Shown: positions 1 through 9,694, numbered from the stretch's first letter. The stretch is DNA of 23,437 bases from Gnetum montanum (GCA_015680685.1 MNCI01000819.1:43277-66713), one strand, 5' to 3'. The notes: generated by a model from the sequence alone, not told the origin. Program-made: numbers and translations.

Positions 1-1081
1 GGTCAAATTCCAAGGACTAAGTGCTTATGCGCATTTGTGAAACAAGNCTCAAGTACACAATGCTCAAATAAAGATCCGTTCACTTTATGACTCCTACTGC
101 GGGCACGCAGAAATAATTCTAACTCTAAGAGGGAGAAAAGGCAAAAGTTTGGGTAAGAGACTAAGACTAACTATGCAAACCAAGCGCACCTGCCTCTTAT
201 TTATAGGTAATGAGGTAGAATGCGATATCATGTATGCAATATCGCATGGGAGGCCATGATATCGCATACGCGATATCGTGGGCGTGATATCACAGCTCAT
301 CACCATTCTTCTTGAAATTGGATTACATTAATTTTGTATAACTCAAGCACAAGGTTTTCATCAATCATGGGAGTATGATGAGGAACAAAATGTCTTTTCA
401 TCAATCATTGACACATTATCATGGACACATCAGAATGGATGCAGTCAAATGCATTTGCACATTAACATTAACACATTTTAGAAATTTCACCTATAAATAT
501 TTGTTGTACAATGTTGGAAATCGCAAGTTTTCAGTTAAATCTAGGTAGATTTCATCAATTTTATATCATAAGTTTTAATAGTGAAAAAGTGCTCATAGCA
601 TGTGTCTAAAGTTTATTGTGAAAATTTTTGTTCGCATTGTTAATTATGGATGTTATCATATTTCGACAATAAAGATCAAGATTGACTTCTTTCATATTGC
701 ACCAATTTGACTTTAGTATTTTTACAATGCATGCAATTTATCTCCAATATTTTCTAGCAGTTAGTGAAAATTATTACTTTTATGTTTGAAATTAGTAACA
801 CAAAATAAGTACATGAAGACTTTAAATGCTTTATGGTATAACTTAGCTTACATAGTAGGTTGATGGAACACATACTCATCACTCAAGAACTTTGAATTCT
901 ATTACACATAGTTAGAATTAGATATTAATTGCATTTATATTTTACCATTATCTTTTATTAGTACTCTCTAGTCTATGAAAAAGAGTTGATAAGTCTTCAA
1001 AAGCTATGCTCATCATAGCTTACTATATGCAAAACCTCAAGTTTTTTGAATCATTTAAATTTGGTCTAGAAAGATCAAAGT
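1..1081. other. AT-rich stretch without recognisable gene
   Basis: I see no coding region that I can support. The first 300 bases are richer in GC and contain a cluster of GATATC palindromes (separate entry) and one N at 46. From about 300 the sequence is AT-rich and stop-dense. The last 100-500 bases may be the 5' part of the LINE whose ORF1 becomes recognisable at about 1082, but no sequence feature fixes its 5' end. Confidence 0.5.
220..293. repeat. Cluster of GATATC-centred palindromes
   Basis: Three inverted repeats are packed into 74 bases. ATGCGATAT (220-228) pairs with ATATCGCAT (239-247) around a 10-base loop. GATATCGC (258-265) pairs with GCGATATC (270-277) around a 4-base loop. 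GTGATATCAC (284-293) is a perfect 10-base palindrome. They lie in a locally GC-richer stretch. Their role is unknown; they could be part of an unrecognised repeat end or a protein-binding cluster. Confidence 0.6.
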
Positions 1082-1726
1082 TTGAATTCTATCCATACTC
1101 ATTACTTGTCAAACTTATTTTTGCTAGTAGAATTTGTTGATTCGAAGATGGTTTCTAAGGCCTTTAATATCGATGTTTTCAATCATCTTCATGCTTTATT
1201 CATTATTCAAATGCAAACTTCTTCTTTTAATCTAGCATCTACAAAATTTCAAAAGGTTCCTTATTTCGTTGAATTATCAAATCTTCCATTAATTTTCAAA
1301 AATTTTGAAAGGAATATTATCTCTTGAATTTGGCTAATCAAGCATTCTAAAATTTTAGCTACAACTAGTGGTTTGCATAGATTTCGATATATGATTGAAG
1401 TATATCTTAATTCTCTTAAGCAAGAAATTCTTCTACATGTTGGTAGAAATTATGTGAAAAAGATTATTTATTACATTCTTCCGAAGTCATGTCACTATTG
1501 TCATCAAGAGGATCATATGTTTGATTCATGTCCTTTTATGTTGCGAAAAAAGGCTATGCAAGTATGTTAGCAACAAGCTATTGCAAATGCTACTAAGGTT
1601 TCTACTACAAATGTTATAGATCCTACTAAGGTTTTTTATATAGTTTTTGCAAATCCTTTAACGATTTATTTTGTTATCATTTCAATAGTTAGCCTACATC
1701 TTTCTTTTACTATTTTTCAACAAGAA
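1082..1726 (+). pseudogene. LINE ORF1 remnant (DUF4283-like plus CCHC zinc knuckle), 5' part
   Basis: This is the decayed N-terminal and middle part of the RNA-binding ORF1 protein of a plant L1-type LINE. The frame at 1082-1327 has the DUF4283-like pattern ending in VPYFVELSNLPLIF, matching the usual 'pvWVelpnLPl'. The frame at 1373-1570 continues with RFRYMIEVYLNSL and a CX2CX4HX4C knuckle at 1490-1531 (Cys40, Cys43, His48, Cys53 of that frame). A stop near 1327, another at 1568 and missing Trp/Gly positions show that it is dead. Coding similarity runs to about 1726, where an LTR interrupts it; the rest of ORF1 resumes at 9380. The family order (DUF4283, then zf-CCHC, then endonuclease/RT) fits the later parts. 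I am confident of the class but not of the lineage. Confidence 0.75.
1490..1531 (+). other. CCHC zinc-knuckle motif of LINE ORF1
   Basis: The translation has Cys-X2-Cys-X4-His-X4-Cys with all four ligands intact. It follows the 'Y..lP..C' lead-in (YYILPKSC) that usually precedes the knuckle in plant LINE ORF1 proteins. In the family this knuckle binds nucleic acid in the LINE ribonucleoprotein. Confidence 0.75.
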
Positions 1727-2064
1727 TGTATCTTTGGTCTAGGGGCACCTCTTCTGAGCTCCATTTTAATCCCTACAAGTGATCTATTACAAGTTTTGTG
1801 AAGCTTGAAAAACATCTTGGAGATTAAGGAGACATCTTGGCTACGAGCTAGGCATGCATAAGAGACATTCCAATTGTAGAGGAGACATCTTATCCTAGAG
1901 GGAGACATCTTGGTTTGCAAGGAGACATCTCTTCCAAATAAGAGAAATCTCACCTTAGTAGGAGACATCTCCCATAGCCAAGAGACATCTAGTTTGAGAG
2001 CTTACGTTAACATAGAGACATTTTGACAAGCTTGTAGACATCCCGTATAGCTAAGGAAAGTTTT
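1727..2064 (+). repeat. Outer LTR, 5' half (+ orientation), interrupted by the gypsy element
   Basis: This is the first part of an LTR related to, but more diverged than, the LTRs of the gypsy element beside it, in the opposite orientation. The bases from about 1738 (TCTAGGGGCACCTCTTCT) match the 5' end of the gypsy LTRs read on the - strand (TGTAGGAACACCTCTTCT), and CTACAAGT follows in both. Downstream lies an array of GAGACA(TCT) units that also occurs in the gypsy LTRs. The rest of this LTR resumes at 8830. If it starts at TG 1727, the flanking AAGAA (1722-1726) resembles AGGAA (9380-9384), a 4/5 match to a 5-bp target duplication. Start uncertain by about 11 bases. Confidence 0.7.
1808..2046 (+). 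promoter_or_regulatory. Array of GAGACA/AGACATCT repeats in the outer LTR
   Basis: Six exact AGACATCT words and eight GAGACA words lie in about 240 bases, all in the same orientation and spaced irregularly at about 20-40 bases. They sit roughly 80-320 bases inside the LTR start, where the U3 promoter/enhancer region of an LTR would be. GAGACA is the complement of TGTCTC, the classical auxin response element core bound by ARF factors. Any regulatory use is inference. Confidence 0.5.
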
Positions 2065-3149
2065 TGAAGTAGGTTCACTCCATAATTAAATCACCTTCAA
2101 TGCACTAAATCTAGATGTTATGCAAAGATAAATTTATTTGCTACAGAAATAACAAACTAGCTATATTTAATTAAAATTATCAGAAGATTACAACAAGGTT
2201 CACATAACCCACAGGAATCCATAAACCTATCACACTCAAATGATATTTTAGAGCATGAGGCTATACAATCACATAATGATTGTTCTCAATGTAAGACACA
2301 ACCAAGAGAAATCTCTTCCACAACTTGGAACTGAGATCTTAACTTGCAAGTGAGATACAAGAGAATAGAACACATAGATCAACACACCATAAGCTGATCT
2401 TGGAGTTGCAATCACCTATTGCACTCACTCAATCTCTCTTGCCTAGTTCTCCTTGCAAAAAAACTCTTCTCCTTCCTCATGGATGAAGGCATACATAATT
2501 ATAAAGATCCAAAATCTTAGGAAACCTTTTATTTGCCTCCCTAGATGTTTTCCACATAGATTTGGAGTCTTTTGGATGTTTCCTAATCGATACGACATGT
2601 TGGAGCTTTTCTTCTTCACCAACATAGATGTCTCTTATTTTATGTAGATGTATCTTGTGAGGGCTTTGTTCTTAGGAGAGACATCTTCTCTGGATTGGAG
2701 ATGTCTACACTTTAAGAGATACATCTTTGAAAAGATGTCTATCTTTTTAGAAAGACCTCTTCTATGAAAGCCCTACTCTCTTGAGAGATGTCTACCATTT
2801 TTGGGAGATGTCTTCTCTGGGTTGGAGACATCTTCACTTCAGGGGAGATGTCTCTAAAAAGATGTCTTTCTTTCTGGGGAGATGTCTCTTCTGAAGATGT
2901 TAAAAATAAAAGTGCTTGATTTGATGCCTCCCAACAAGTTCCCATAGATCCTAAAACCTCTTAAACTCATCAAAATAAGTTAAAAACACCTTCAAACATG
3001 CCAAAACATCCAAGAATCTTCATCATATAAATTCAACATGAAAACACACACTAAAATTGAACACATGCATCCATGTATTCTCCAAGTGCAAAAACTACGA
3101 AAACAACTTATAGGACAAACACAAGGAAATCGAAAGAGGTGTTCCTACA
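2065..3149 (-). repeat. 3' LTR of the gypsy element
   Basis: About 1,085 bases aligning along its whole length with 7774-8829. On the element strand it starts TGTAGGAACACCTC and ends CTTCA, giving the usual TG...CA ends. Near-identical blocks include the region around 2410-2600 against 8120-8300 and the array at 2628-2903. Open frames here (for example on the - strand at 2739-2945) are products of the repeat array, not genes. Confidence 0.88.
2628..2903 (-). promoter_or_regulatory. U3 array of AGACATCT/AGATGTCT repeats
   Basis: Ten exact 8-mers lie in about 275 bases of the 3' LTR, plus several one-base variants. Eight read AGACATCT on the element strand and two are inverted. At least five include the full TGTCTC/GAGACA hexamer. 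The 5' LTR keeps seven exact copies at the matching place (8354-8529). The array starts about 250 bases from the LTR 5' end, consistent with U3. Transcriptional function is inferred only. Confidence 0.55.
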
Positions 3150-3153
3150 CTAG

Positions 3154-3167
3154 GTCTCCCACCCTTC
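3154..3167 (-). other. Polypurine tract of the gypsy element
   Basis: The element strand reads GAAGGGTGGGAGAC immediately inside the 3' LTR, separated from its TG start by four bases. A purine run at this place primes plus-strand DNA synthesis in LTR retrotransposons, and its position confirms the element's orientation and the LTR boundary. Confidence 0.75.
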
Positions 3168-3178
3168 AAAAAGTGAAC

Positions 3179-4640
3179 TCATGGGAACAAGGGAGTAGGC
3201 ATAGAAGTGTTCCCGCACTCAACAAGTTTGGTCTCATGGACCAATACAGCATCATTAGTAGATAGATCCTCACAATGGATCGAATATTCATGCCTCTTGA
3301 CTCCCTGAGTGCTAGAAGCTTCCCTTTGCTTGAGTATGATTACCTTCTTTTGCATTAAAGGATTGGACTGATCAATAGCCCCCTTCAACTCATTGATGCT
3401 TTCTTGTATGGTCTTCTCATCAGCTAGTCCATGATAGTGCAAAATATTTGAAACATTAAATACAAAATACATATCAACATTGTTTGGTAAATCAATCTCA
3501 AAAGCATTGTCATTAATTTTAGCCTTGATTTTGAAAGGCCCTATCTTCTTAGCTTTCAATTTGGAGAAGTTAACACCTCTCAACCACTTCTTCTTCAAGT
3601 GCATCCAAACCAAGTCACCAAAAGTAAAATTAGGCTTTCACATATCCTCATTCCTCTTGAGGACTTTCTCTTTAGCCTTCTTCTCAAGATTTGATTTTAC
3701 TTATGCATGGAGATCCCTCATCTCCTACACAAAATCAGCACTAAGGTGAGCTTCACTGTTAAAGCTTTAAAGTGTTCACCATCTTTGGATAGAATCCATA
3801 ATTCACCTCAAATGGGCTTTTTCCAATTGCAACATGAAAAGAATTATTATATGAAAATTTAGCATGACACAACAAGTTTTCCCACCTGTTTGACTGTCCA
3901 TCACACAAACATCTCAATATGTTTAGCAAAGATTTATTCACCACCTCCATTTGGCCATCAAATTGTGGATGATATGCACTAGAAAAATTCAAATTTATCC
4001 CTAAAATCTTTCAAAGGGACCTCCAAAAATGACTTGTGAACTTGGAGTTTCTTTCATTAACAATATTCAAAGGAATACCATGCAACTTCATAACATTCTA
4101 GAAAAATAAATTTGCAACATGATAGGCATCACTCACCTTTTTGCATGGAATAAAATGTGCCATCTTGGAGAACCTGTTCACAACAACAAAAATTGCATCA
4201 TTTACACTCTTGGTCTTCAAAATACTACTCATAAAGTCCAGTGACACACTTTCCCATGGACCTTTGAGAATTGGCAAAGGCATATAGTGCCCATCCACAC
4301 CTTTACGTCCTTTGAACTTCTAACATGTCAAGCACTCCATAAATTTTGAAACTTCTATTTTCATACTAGGCCAAAAATAGTGCCTACCCACACGTTCCAA
4401 TGTGTTATCCTTGCCTGTGTGACCTACCATGCCACTACAATGCTTTTCAAACAAAATCTTCTTCCTAAAATCACAATTAGGAACACATACCTTTCCATTC
4501 CTAAATAATAATTCATATTCAATATGATAGTCCCTCCATTGGTCTATCCTATTCATCAACATCTCCTCGAGACTCGTCCAAACCTGCCTAAAATCAACAT
4601 CATGCTCATATAAAGAACCAAAATCACCCATACCTTCCAC
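3179..4640 (-). pseudogene. Integrase region of gypsy pol (zinc domain, core, GPF module), degenerate
   Basis: This region inserted element DNA into the host genome in the ancestor. From its N-terminus it shows: an HHCC-type zinc domain with HCSGMVGH and CLTC (about 4320-4460); the core with PWESVSLDFM (first catalytic Asp retained) and FVVVNRFSKMAHF (4098-4298); the segment near 4030-4070 where the usual SDRD reads NERN, losing the second catalytic Asp; AYHPQFDGQMEVVN with the conserved Glu (3759-3992); and KKIGPFKIKAKINDNAFEIDLP with FNVSNILHYHG (3179-3613), the GPF module of Ty3/gypsy integrases. Stops and frameshifts occur at about 4320, 4090, 4010 and 3759. The tail after the GPF module does not look like a chromodomain. 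Inactive. Confidence 0.88.
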
Positions 4641-4659
4641 ATGAGGTACGCTGAAATTT

Positions 4660-5476
4660 ACCACATGCATCCTGGATAATGCATCAGCTACCACATTGGC
4701 TTTTTTACTTTTTTGCTTCAACACAAAATTGAACTCTTGTAACTATGCAACCCACTTCATGTGCTTTGCACTCAACTTCTTTTGTGAGTTTAGAAATTGA
4801 AGTGCTTTGTAGTCTGTCATCAAGGTGATTTAGTTGGGCAACAAGTAATGCCTCTAATGCTTGATTGCTTAAAGCATAGCAAAAAAATCCTTCTCGTATA
4901 CACTATATTTCTGCCTTGACTCATTCAATTTTTTAGAAAAGAAAGTAATAGGCCTACCTTCTTGTGAAAGTAGCCCACTAATGGCAAGTCCACTTGCATC
5001 CACCTACACATGAAAAAGCTTTTGAAAATCTGTAATTGTAAGCATCAGTTCACTAGTAATCTTTTCTTTCAACAAGTCAAAGCTCTCTTGGGTTTCATTA
5101 GCCCACCTAAATTCCTTATTTTTCATCAACAGAGCAAACATAGGCCATGAAATATCACTAAAATCTTTGATGAATTGTCTATAAAAACCTACTAAACCAA
5201 GGAATGAACTTACCTCCCCAACATTCTTAGGAATTGGCCAATCCCTTATAGCCTTCACCTTGGTAGCTTCCATCCGAATTTGATTTTTAGAAATCACATG
5301 CCCCAAATATGTGATTTTCCTTTTGAAGAAATGAATTTTCTTCACGTTGATCACTAACTATGCCTCCAACTTAAGGCACACCATTCTCAAGTTATCCAAG
5401 TGCTCTTCCTCATTAGAGATATACACTAAAATATTGTTAAAAAAATAATATATCACTTACCAATCAAGCCCTTTAA
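4660..5476 (-). pseudogene. Reverse transcriptase C-terminal half and RNase H of gypsy pol, degenerate
   Basis: The RT part includes LKGLIGK, the active-site region reading FFNNILVYI where the family has (Y/F)xDDILVY, then KITYLGHVISK, WPIPKNVGEVSSFLGLVGFYRQFI, and the RT-RNase H link (FRWANETQESFDLLK) at 5004-5354. RNase H follows through stops: VDASG near 4990, FFSKKLNE and YSVYEKDF near 4900, DYKALQFLNS and AKHMKW near 4790, and ADALSR near 4690. At least one stop (KH*RHY) is where the family has Trp, a TGG-to-TAG change. The loss of both RT aspartates means the copy cannot polymerise. The N-terminal RT half is absent here. Confidence 0.88.
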
Positions 5477-5477
5477 N

Positions 5478-5792
5478 AAATGTGCCTACTACATTCATGA
5501 GGTTGATGCATGATGTATTAAAGGGCTTGATTGGTAAGTGATATATTATTTTTTTAACAATATTTTAGTGTATATCTCTAATGAGGAAGAGCACTTGGAT
5601 CACTTGAGAATGGTGTGCCTTAAGTTGGAGGCATAGTTAGTGATCAACGTGAAGAAAATTCATTTCTTCAAAAGGAAAATCACATATTTGGGGCATGTGA
5701 TTTCTAAAAATCAAATTCGGATGGAAGCTACCAAGGTGAAGGCTATAAGGGATTGGCCAATTCCTAAGAATGTTGGGGAGGTAAGATCATTC
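5478..5792 (+). other. Inverted duplicate of RT segment bounded by Ns (probable misoriented contig)
   Basis: This 315-base block has an N on each side (5477 and 5793). Its last 275 bases (5518-5792) are the reverse complement of 5202-5476 with only about two differences that I see. Its first 40 bases extend the RT reading beyond the left contig's end: read on the + strand they give VPTTFMRLMHDVLKG, which is the family sequence just upstream of LKGLIGK. Flipped, the block would overlap and extend the left contig in the correct direction. It is best explained as an overlapping contig placed in the wrong orientation. Confidence 0.85.
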
Positions 5793-5793
5793 N

Positions 5794-6537
5794 CAGTGGT
5801 AGTCCATCCAATTTCCCCTTGAACACCTTGGAAAATTTATCCTTCAACCCTAGCACACCTGTAGGAAGTTCAACTTGCACATCATCATGGTTAGTAGCAA
5901 TTATTGTCATAACAACAAAACCAAAACTGGTTTCATCATGTTCCTTAATATATTCCCTATCTCCTAGAAGCATCAAGGAAGCATTAAGTGAGCTTTTCTA
6001 CCTCACTTGTTCAGCTACCATAGGAATCAAATTATGGACTCCATCAAGTTTAACAACACTCCACACATTTCTTGCTCCATCAAACTAAGCACCATTGTCA
6101 AAATTCCAAGGTCTACCAAGAATTATATTAGCATAATCTATTGGAAGTACATCATACCTCAAAACATCATGAAAAGTTCCAATTTTAAATTTCAAAGTAC
6201 ATTGCTCCCTCACATCTTGGGAAAAATCTTTAGATAACCAATCCACCTGATAGGGTTTTCAATGAGAATGAGTTACCAAACCCAATTTAGTAGGTACCTT
6301 AGAAGAAATAACATTTTCTTGGGCTCCCCCATCAATCAAAATATGAATCCATTCCCCACTTAGCAAATAACTATCCCTAATCTGAAACAACAACTTCCTA
6401 TCAGGATGCTCTCCTCTATTCACATTCCCCATGAATGCACAAGAATTTAATTTAGAAACATCCTGAATTTTTGGACCATTAGGATTACCTTTCTGAAGAG
6501 CTTGACTTGATGTCTCCTCCACCTCTATGGTTTGCAC
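5794..6537 (-). pseudogene. Aspartic protease region of gypsy pol, degenerate
   Basis: This is the retropepsin that processes the polyprotein in live elements. The frame at 6259-6537 ends with HILIDGGAQENVIS...KLGL. The DGG active-site form with following N-V-x-S is normal in a group of plant gypsy elements, so it is not counted as a loss. Downstream, through several stops, come WLSKDFSQ, VLPIDYANIILGRPW and FDGARN, the conserved tail of this protease type. The frame at 5764-5976 gives FSKVFKGKLDGLP, the linker before RT, and is cut by N 5793. Stops near 6120, 6170 and 6250 disable it. Confidence 0.82.
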
Positions 6538-7705
6538 ATCTTTTCCCTTGGCTGCTTTGTGAAGTGGACATTCCCATTGCTTATGTTCCCATTCTTCACA
6601 CTTGAAGCACTAAAATTTTGATGAGTTGGTACCTTGACCCTTGCCTCCCTTGCTTAGGTCCTTCCTATTTTAACCTTTCTCATCATCTCCTTGAGTCTTC
6701 TTATCTTGGCTACCCTCCTTATCTTCAAATTTGGATTTGGATCCCTTATCAAATCTAGATCCTTTCTCCTTCCCTTTAGAAGTTTGTTTGCTTCTGTTTT
6801 TCTAAATCTACCTAATTTTTCTTAGCTTTGAGTGCCAAATCATAAGCCTCATCAAGTATTTGTGGCTCATAAAAAGACAACTCTTGCTAGTGCACCAATT
6901 TTAGACCTCCTAAAAAGATTGAAGCTCACTGATACTCCTCGTAGTTTACCTTAGATTGATGGAATAGATTACAAAATTTGATGTAAAATTCTTTGACATC
7001 CTTGTCACCATGCCTTAGGAATTTTAACTTTGTAATGGTCTCTTGTCTCTGACGAGACTATTCAAACTTCCTTTTTAACTTGTATTTCATCAAATTCCAA
7101 TCTTTGATAGTCTAACTGTTTCATCTTTCATAACCTTGGGACTCCTTTTCCCATCATGTAGAAGCCATAGCTTCTAATCTGGATTTAGTAATAGGTACCC
7201 TCAAGTTATTTAGTAACTCTTCCAACAAAAAATGCTTCTAAAGTGCCATAAGCCAACTTGCAAAAGCATTGGGTCAATCTACACCATTGAAATTCTTCAA
7301 CTCTACATATGGAAGTCTTGAAGCATTTCTGAATGGTTTAGCAATCCTTGCCTCATCTTCATCGTCAAGCTTGCTTGAAGAAGTATTGAGCACCATCGGA
7401 GCCCTTGGAGTTATTATTTAAGGAATAGGATTTCCTCCCATTGGAATCCTTAGTTGATGGTTTCCTACACTTCCATAGTTGGATTGATCTTCCTTTTCAT
7501 CTACTCCTTCTTCACCTAGTTGTGAAACTTCTTCATTTGAATGTACAGGCTCTTCACCTCCATGTGTCTAGATATGGCTAGGACTAGCTTTTCTATCCAC
7601 CTTCACATTGATTTCATCCAATCGAGCAACCATCATCTAGAAGGCTAACTTCATGCTCTCCATGTCACGATTCAGAGCTTGCACTAATTTCTTCTTGGGT
7701 GCCAT
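6538..7705 (-). pseudogene. Gag of the gypsy element with CCHC zinc knuckle, degenerate
   Basis: The capsid/nucleocapsid precursor of the element. The best start is ATG at 7703-7705, giving MAPKKKLVQALNRDMESMK, about 50 bases downstream of the primer-binding site on the element strand. The middle shows PYVELKNFNG (about 7290) and then the retrotransposon-Gag pattern with STWW, IKDWNLMKYKLKRKFE, DKDVKEFYIKF and LFHQ (about 7150-6950). A basic, low-complexity stretch follows (KGKEKGSRFDKGSK) and then a complete CX2CX4HX4C knuckle at 6568-6609. I count about ten in-frame stops or shifts over the region, so no protein is made. The knuckle ligands are intact. Confidence 0.82.
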
Positions 7706-7753
7706 TTGAAATTGACAAAATCCTCAACCAAAATCCAAACAACAATAAAACTA

Positions 7754-7766
7754 GGCTTCAATACCA
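7754..7766 (-). other. Primer-binding site (initiator-Met tRNA type)
   Basis: The element strand reads TGGTATTGAAGCC. This matches 10 of 13 bases of TGGTATCAGAGCC, the common plant primer-binding site complementary to the 3' end of initiator methionine tRNA. It lies seven bases inside the 5' LTR, where reverse transcription starts. The three mismatches fit the age of the copy. Confidence 0.65.
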
Positions 7767-7773
7767 ATAACAT

Positions 7774-8829
7774 CGAAGCATTTTCACTCCACAATTAAGT
7801 CACCTTCAATGCACTAAATCCAAATATTATGCAAACATAAATTTACTTTCTAGAAAAATAAGAAAACTAGATATCTTCAATTAAAATTATTAGAAGATTG
7901 TAATAGGTTTCACACAACCCAAAAGCATCCATAAACCTATCACACTCAAATGATATTGCAGAGCTTGAGGCTCTACAATTACACAATGGTTGTTCTTAAT
8001 GCAAGATACAACCAAGAGAAATCTCTCCCACAACCTAGGATTGAGATCTCAACTCACAAGTGAGATACAAGAGAATAGAACACATAGATCAACACACCAC
8101 AAGTTAATCTTGGAGCTGCAATCACCTATTGCACTTACCCCATCTCTCTTGCCAAGTTCTCCTTACATACGAACTCTTCTCCTTCCTCATGGACGAAGGC
8201 ATACATAATTATAAAGATCCAAAACCCTATGAAGCTTTTTATTTGCCTCCCTAGATGTTTTCCACATGGATCTGGAGTCTTTTGGATGTTTCCCAATTGA
8301 TATGCCATGTCAGAGTTTTTTTTCTTCATCCACATTAACATCTCTTATTTCATGTAGATGTCTCTTTTGAGGGCTCTATTCTTGGAAGAGACCTCTACTA
8401 TTTTTGGGAGACGTCTTCTATGGACTAGAGACATCTGCACTTTAGGAGAGATGTCTTTGGAAAGACATCTATCTTTCTAGAGAGATGTCTGCTATTTTTG
8501 GAAGATGTCTTCTCTGGGCTAGAGACATCTTTCATTTTGAGGAGACGTCTCTTCTAAAGGTGCCAAAAATAAAAGTGCTTTTTTTAATGCCAGAAGCCTT
8601 TGGATGCCTCCCAACAAGTTTCCATTGACCTTGGGACCTCCTAAACTTATCAAAATAAGCCAAAAACACCTCCAAACATTCCAAAACATCCAAGAATCTT
8701 CATCATAAATATTCAACACAAAAACACACATAAAAATTGGACACATGTGTCCATGTCTTCTCTAAGCACAAAAACTATGAAAACAACTTGTAGGACAAGC
8801 ACAAGGGAACTAGAAGAGGTGTTCCTACA
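7774..8829 (-). repeat. 5' LTR of the gypsy element
   Basis: About 1,056 bases homologous throughout to 2065-3149. The element-strand 5' end is TGTAGGAACACCTC; the 3' end reads CTTCG, one change from the CTTCA of the partner. The repeat array at 8354-8529 holds seven exact AGATGTCT/AGACATCT words. The whole LTR is also homologous in inverted orientation to the outer LTR fragments on both sides of the element. Confidence 0.88.
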
Positions 8830-9379
8830 CCAGTTGCAAGTTGGGATTTCCAAGCTCAGAAACATGTGGAAAAGATAAGAATAAGATGGAAATAGCTAGG
8901 AATCTCCAAGTTAACAATGAGGAAGATTTTCCCAAGGTTTTTGTCTTAAATTTGATAAATATTATTGTATGTTTTCATGTTTTTTCATGAGCTAAGTACA
9001 TGAGAGTTTGGTTGAGAGAGATTTCATGAGTGTGTATGCATCTTTATGGTCAATTATGTGTGTTTGACCATTGTAGCTCTTCATGCATGTGCTGTGTTGG
9101 ATCTTAGTCCTATGTTTATGAGAGAGATCTAGTTTAGTTGTGCCTTACATTGAGGATAATTGTTGTGTGGTTGTAGAGCCTCACGCTTTGTAATATCATT
9201 GAGTGTTTAAGTGATTTGAGATATAGTGGATGTGAAACCACTGATTTGTAATCTTCTTTGCATTAATTAAAGTTAACTAGTTTTCTTATTTTCTAGCAAT
9301 TGAATTATCTTCATACATTTTAGATTTAGTATGTGTTTGAAGGGCTAAAGCAAACGGAGTGACCTTGCTCCAATCTTCA
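8830..9379 (+). repeat. Outer LTR, 3' half (+ orientation)
   Basis: This continues the LTR that starts at 1727. The stretch 9139-9210 is the reverse complement, with scattered changes, of 7941-8013 in the gypsy 5' LTR, and 9247-9339 is likewise that of 7811-7904. The stretch around 8870-8970 (ATGTGGAAAA...) matches the inverted middle of the gypsy LTR. The end GGAGTGACCTTGCT...CTTCA at 9354-9379 corresponds to the gypsy LTR end. With the 5' half it makes an LTR of about 880 bases. No internal region of its own is seen, so it behaves as a solo LTR. Confidence 0.75.
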
Positions 9380-9694
9380 AGGAAGGTTCTAATCAAATCA
9401 GTTTCAAAGAATTCTTTAATGACTAAGGGGAAACAAACATATGTTCCTAAGGTTTCATAGAAATCTATTGTTGATTCATATAGTTTTTAAATGATTTTTC
9501 ATAACAAAAAGCATCGAGGAACTCTATTTGTTGAGGAATGTATGCCAAATCTTCAAAATAATCAACATGTTCAAGACATTTTAATTACTAATAATTCATT
9601 TGCAGTTCTTGGTCAAGATATAGAGATAATTTCTTTTCATAATGTTGATTCTACTGATAGAACAGGGGCCTCCTTTCCCTTCACCAAATGTTAA
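9380..9694 (+). pseudogene. LINE ORF1 C-terminal remnant
   Basis: Directly after the outer LTR a frame resumes (EGSNQISFKEFFND) and, after several stops, the open stretch 9491-9694 includes NNSFAVLGQD. A 'N(R/S)F..L' word like this is usual near the C-terminus of plant LINE ORF1 proteins. Removing the inserted LTR would join this to the frame ending FQQE at 1726. No catalytic role is expected. Confidence 0.5.

Larger units (their letters stand above)
2065..8829 (-). mobile_element. Ty3/gypsy LTR retrotransposon, decayed, nested in an older LTR
   Basis: This is a structurally near-complete element read on the - strand: 5' LTR (7774-8829), primer-binding site (7754-7766), Gag (7705 to about 6540), protease, RT, RNase H, integrase (to about 3179), polypurine tract (3154-3167) and 3' LTR (2065-3149). 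The order PR-RT-RH-IN identifies Ty3/gypsy (Metaviridae), not copia. A GPF motif follows the integrase and I see no chromodomain. Every protein carries stops or frameshifts, the RT active-site DD reads NN, and the LTRs differ at roughly one site in seven over the 70 bases I compared by eye, so the insertion is old. About 130 residues of RT are missing at the N 5793 junction, probably an assembly effect. I find no clear target-site duplication. Confidence 0.9.

Noticed and set aside
1727-2064. A CRISPR-like or satellite array of GAGACATCT
   Set aside because: Unit spacing is irregular, and the block aligns with the U3 part of a known LTR in the same window; this is a plant genome.
2055-2064. 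Target-site duplication of the gypsy element (AGTT at 2059-2062 and 8832-8835)
   Set aside because: The words are four bases long and sit two bases away from both LTR ends, so they are too weak to claim.
3179-3430. C-terminal chromodomain after the integrase
   Set aside because: The tail after the GPF module lacks the aromatic cage and the usual chromodomain pattern; I could not support it.
5202-5792. A natural long palindrome or foldback element in the RT region
   Set aside because: The exact N boundaries and the direction of the RT reading point to a contig-orientation error.
6259-6400. Reading IDGGA as a mutated retropepsin active site (loss of DSG/DTG)
   Set aside because: DGG followed by N-V-x-S is the normal form in a group of plant gypsy proteases, so it is not evidence of inactivation. 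Stops elsewhere are.
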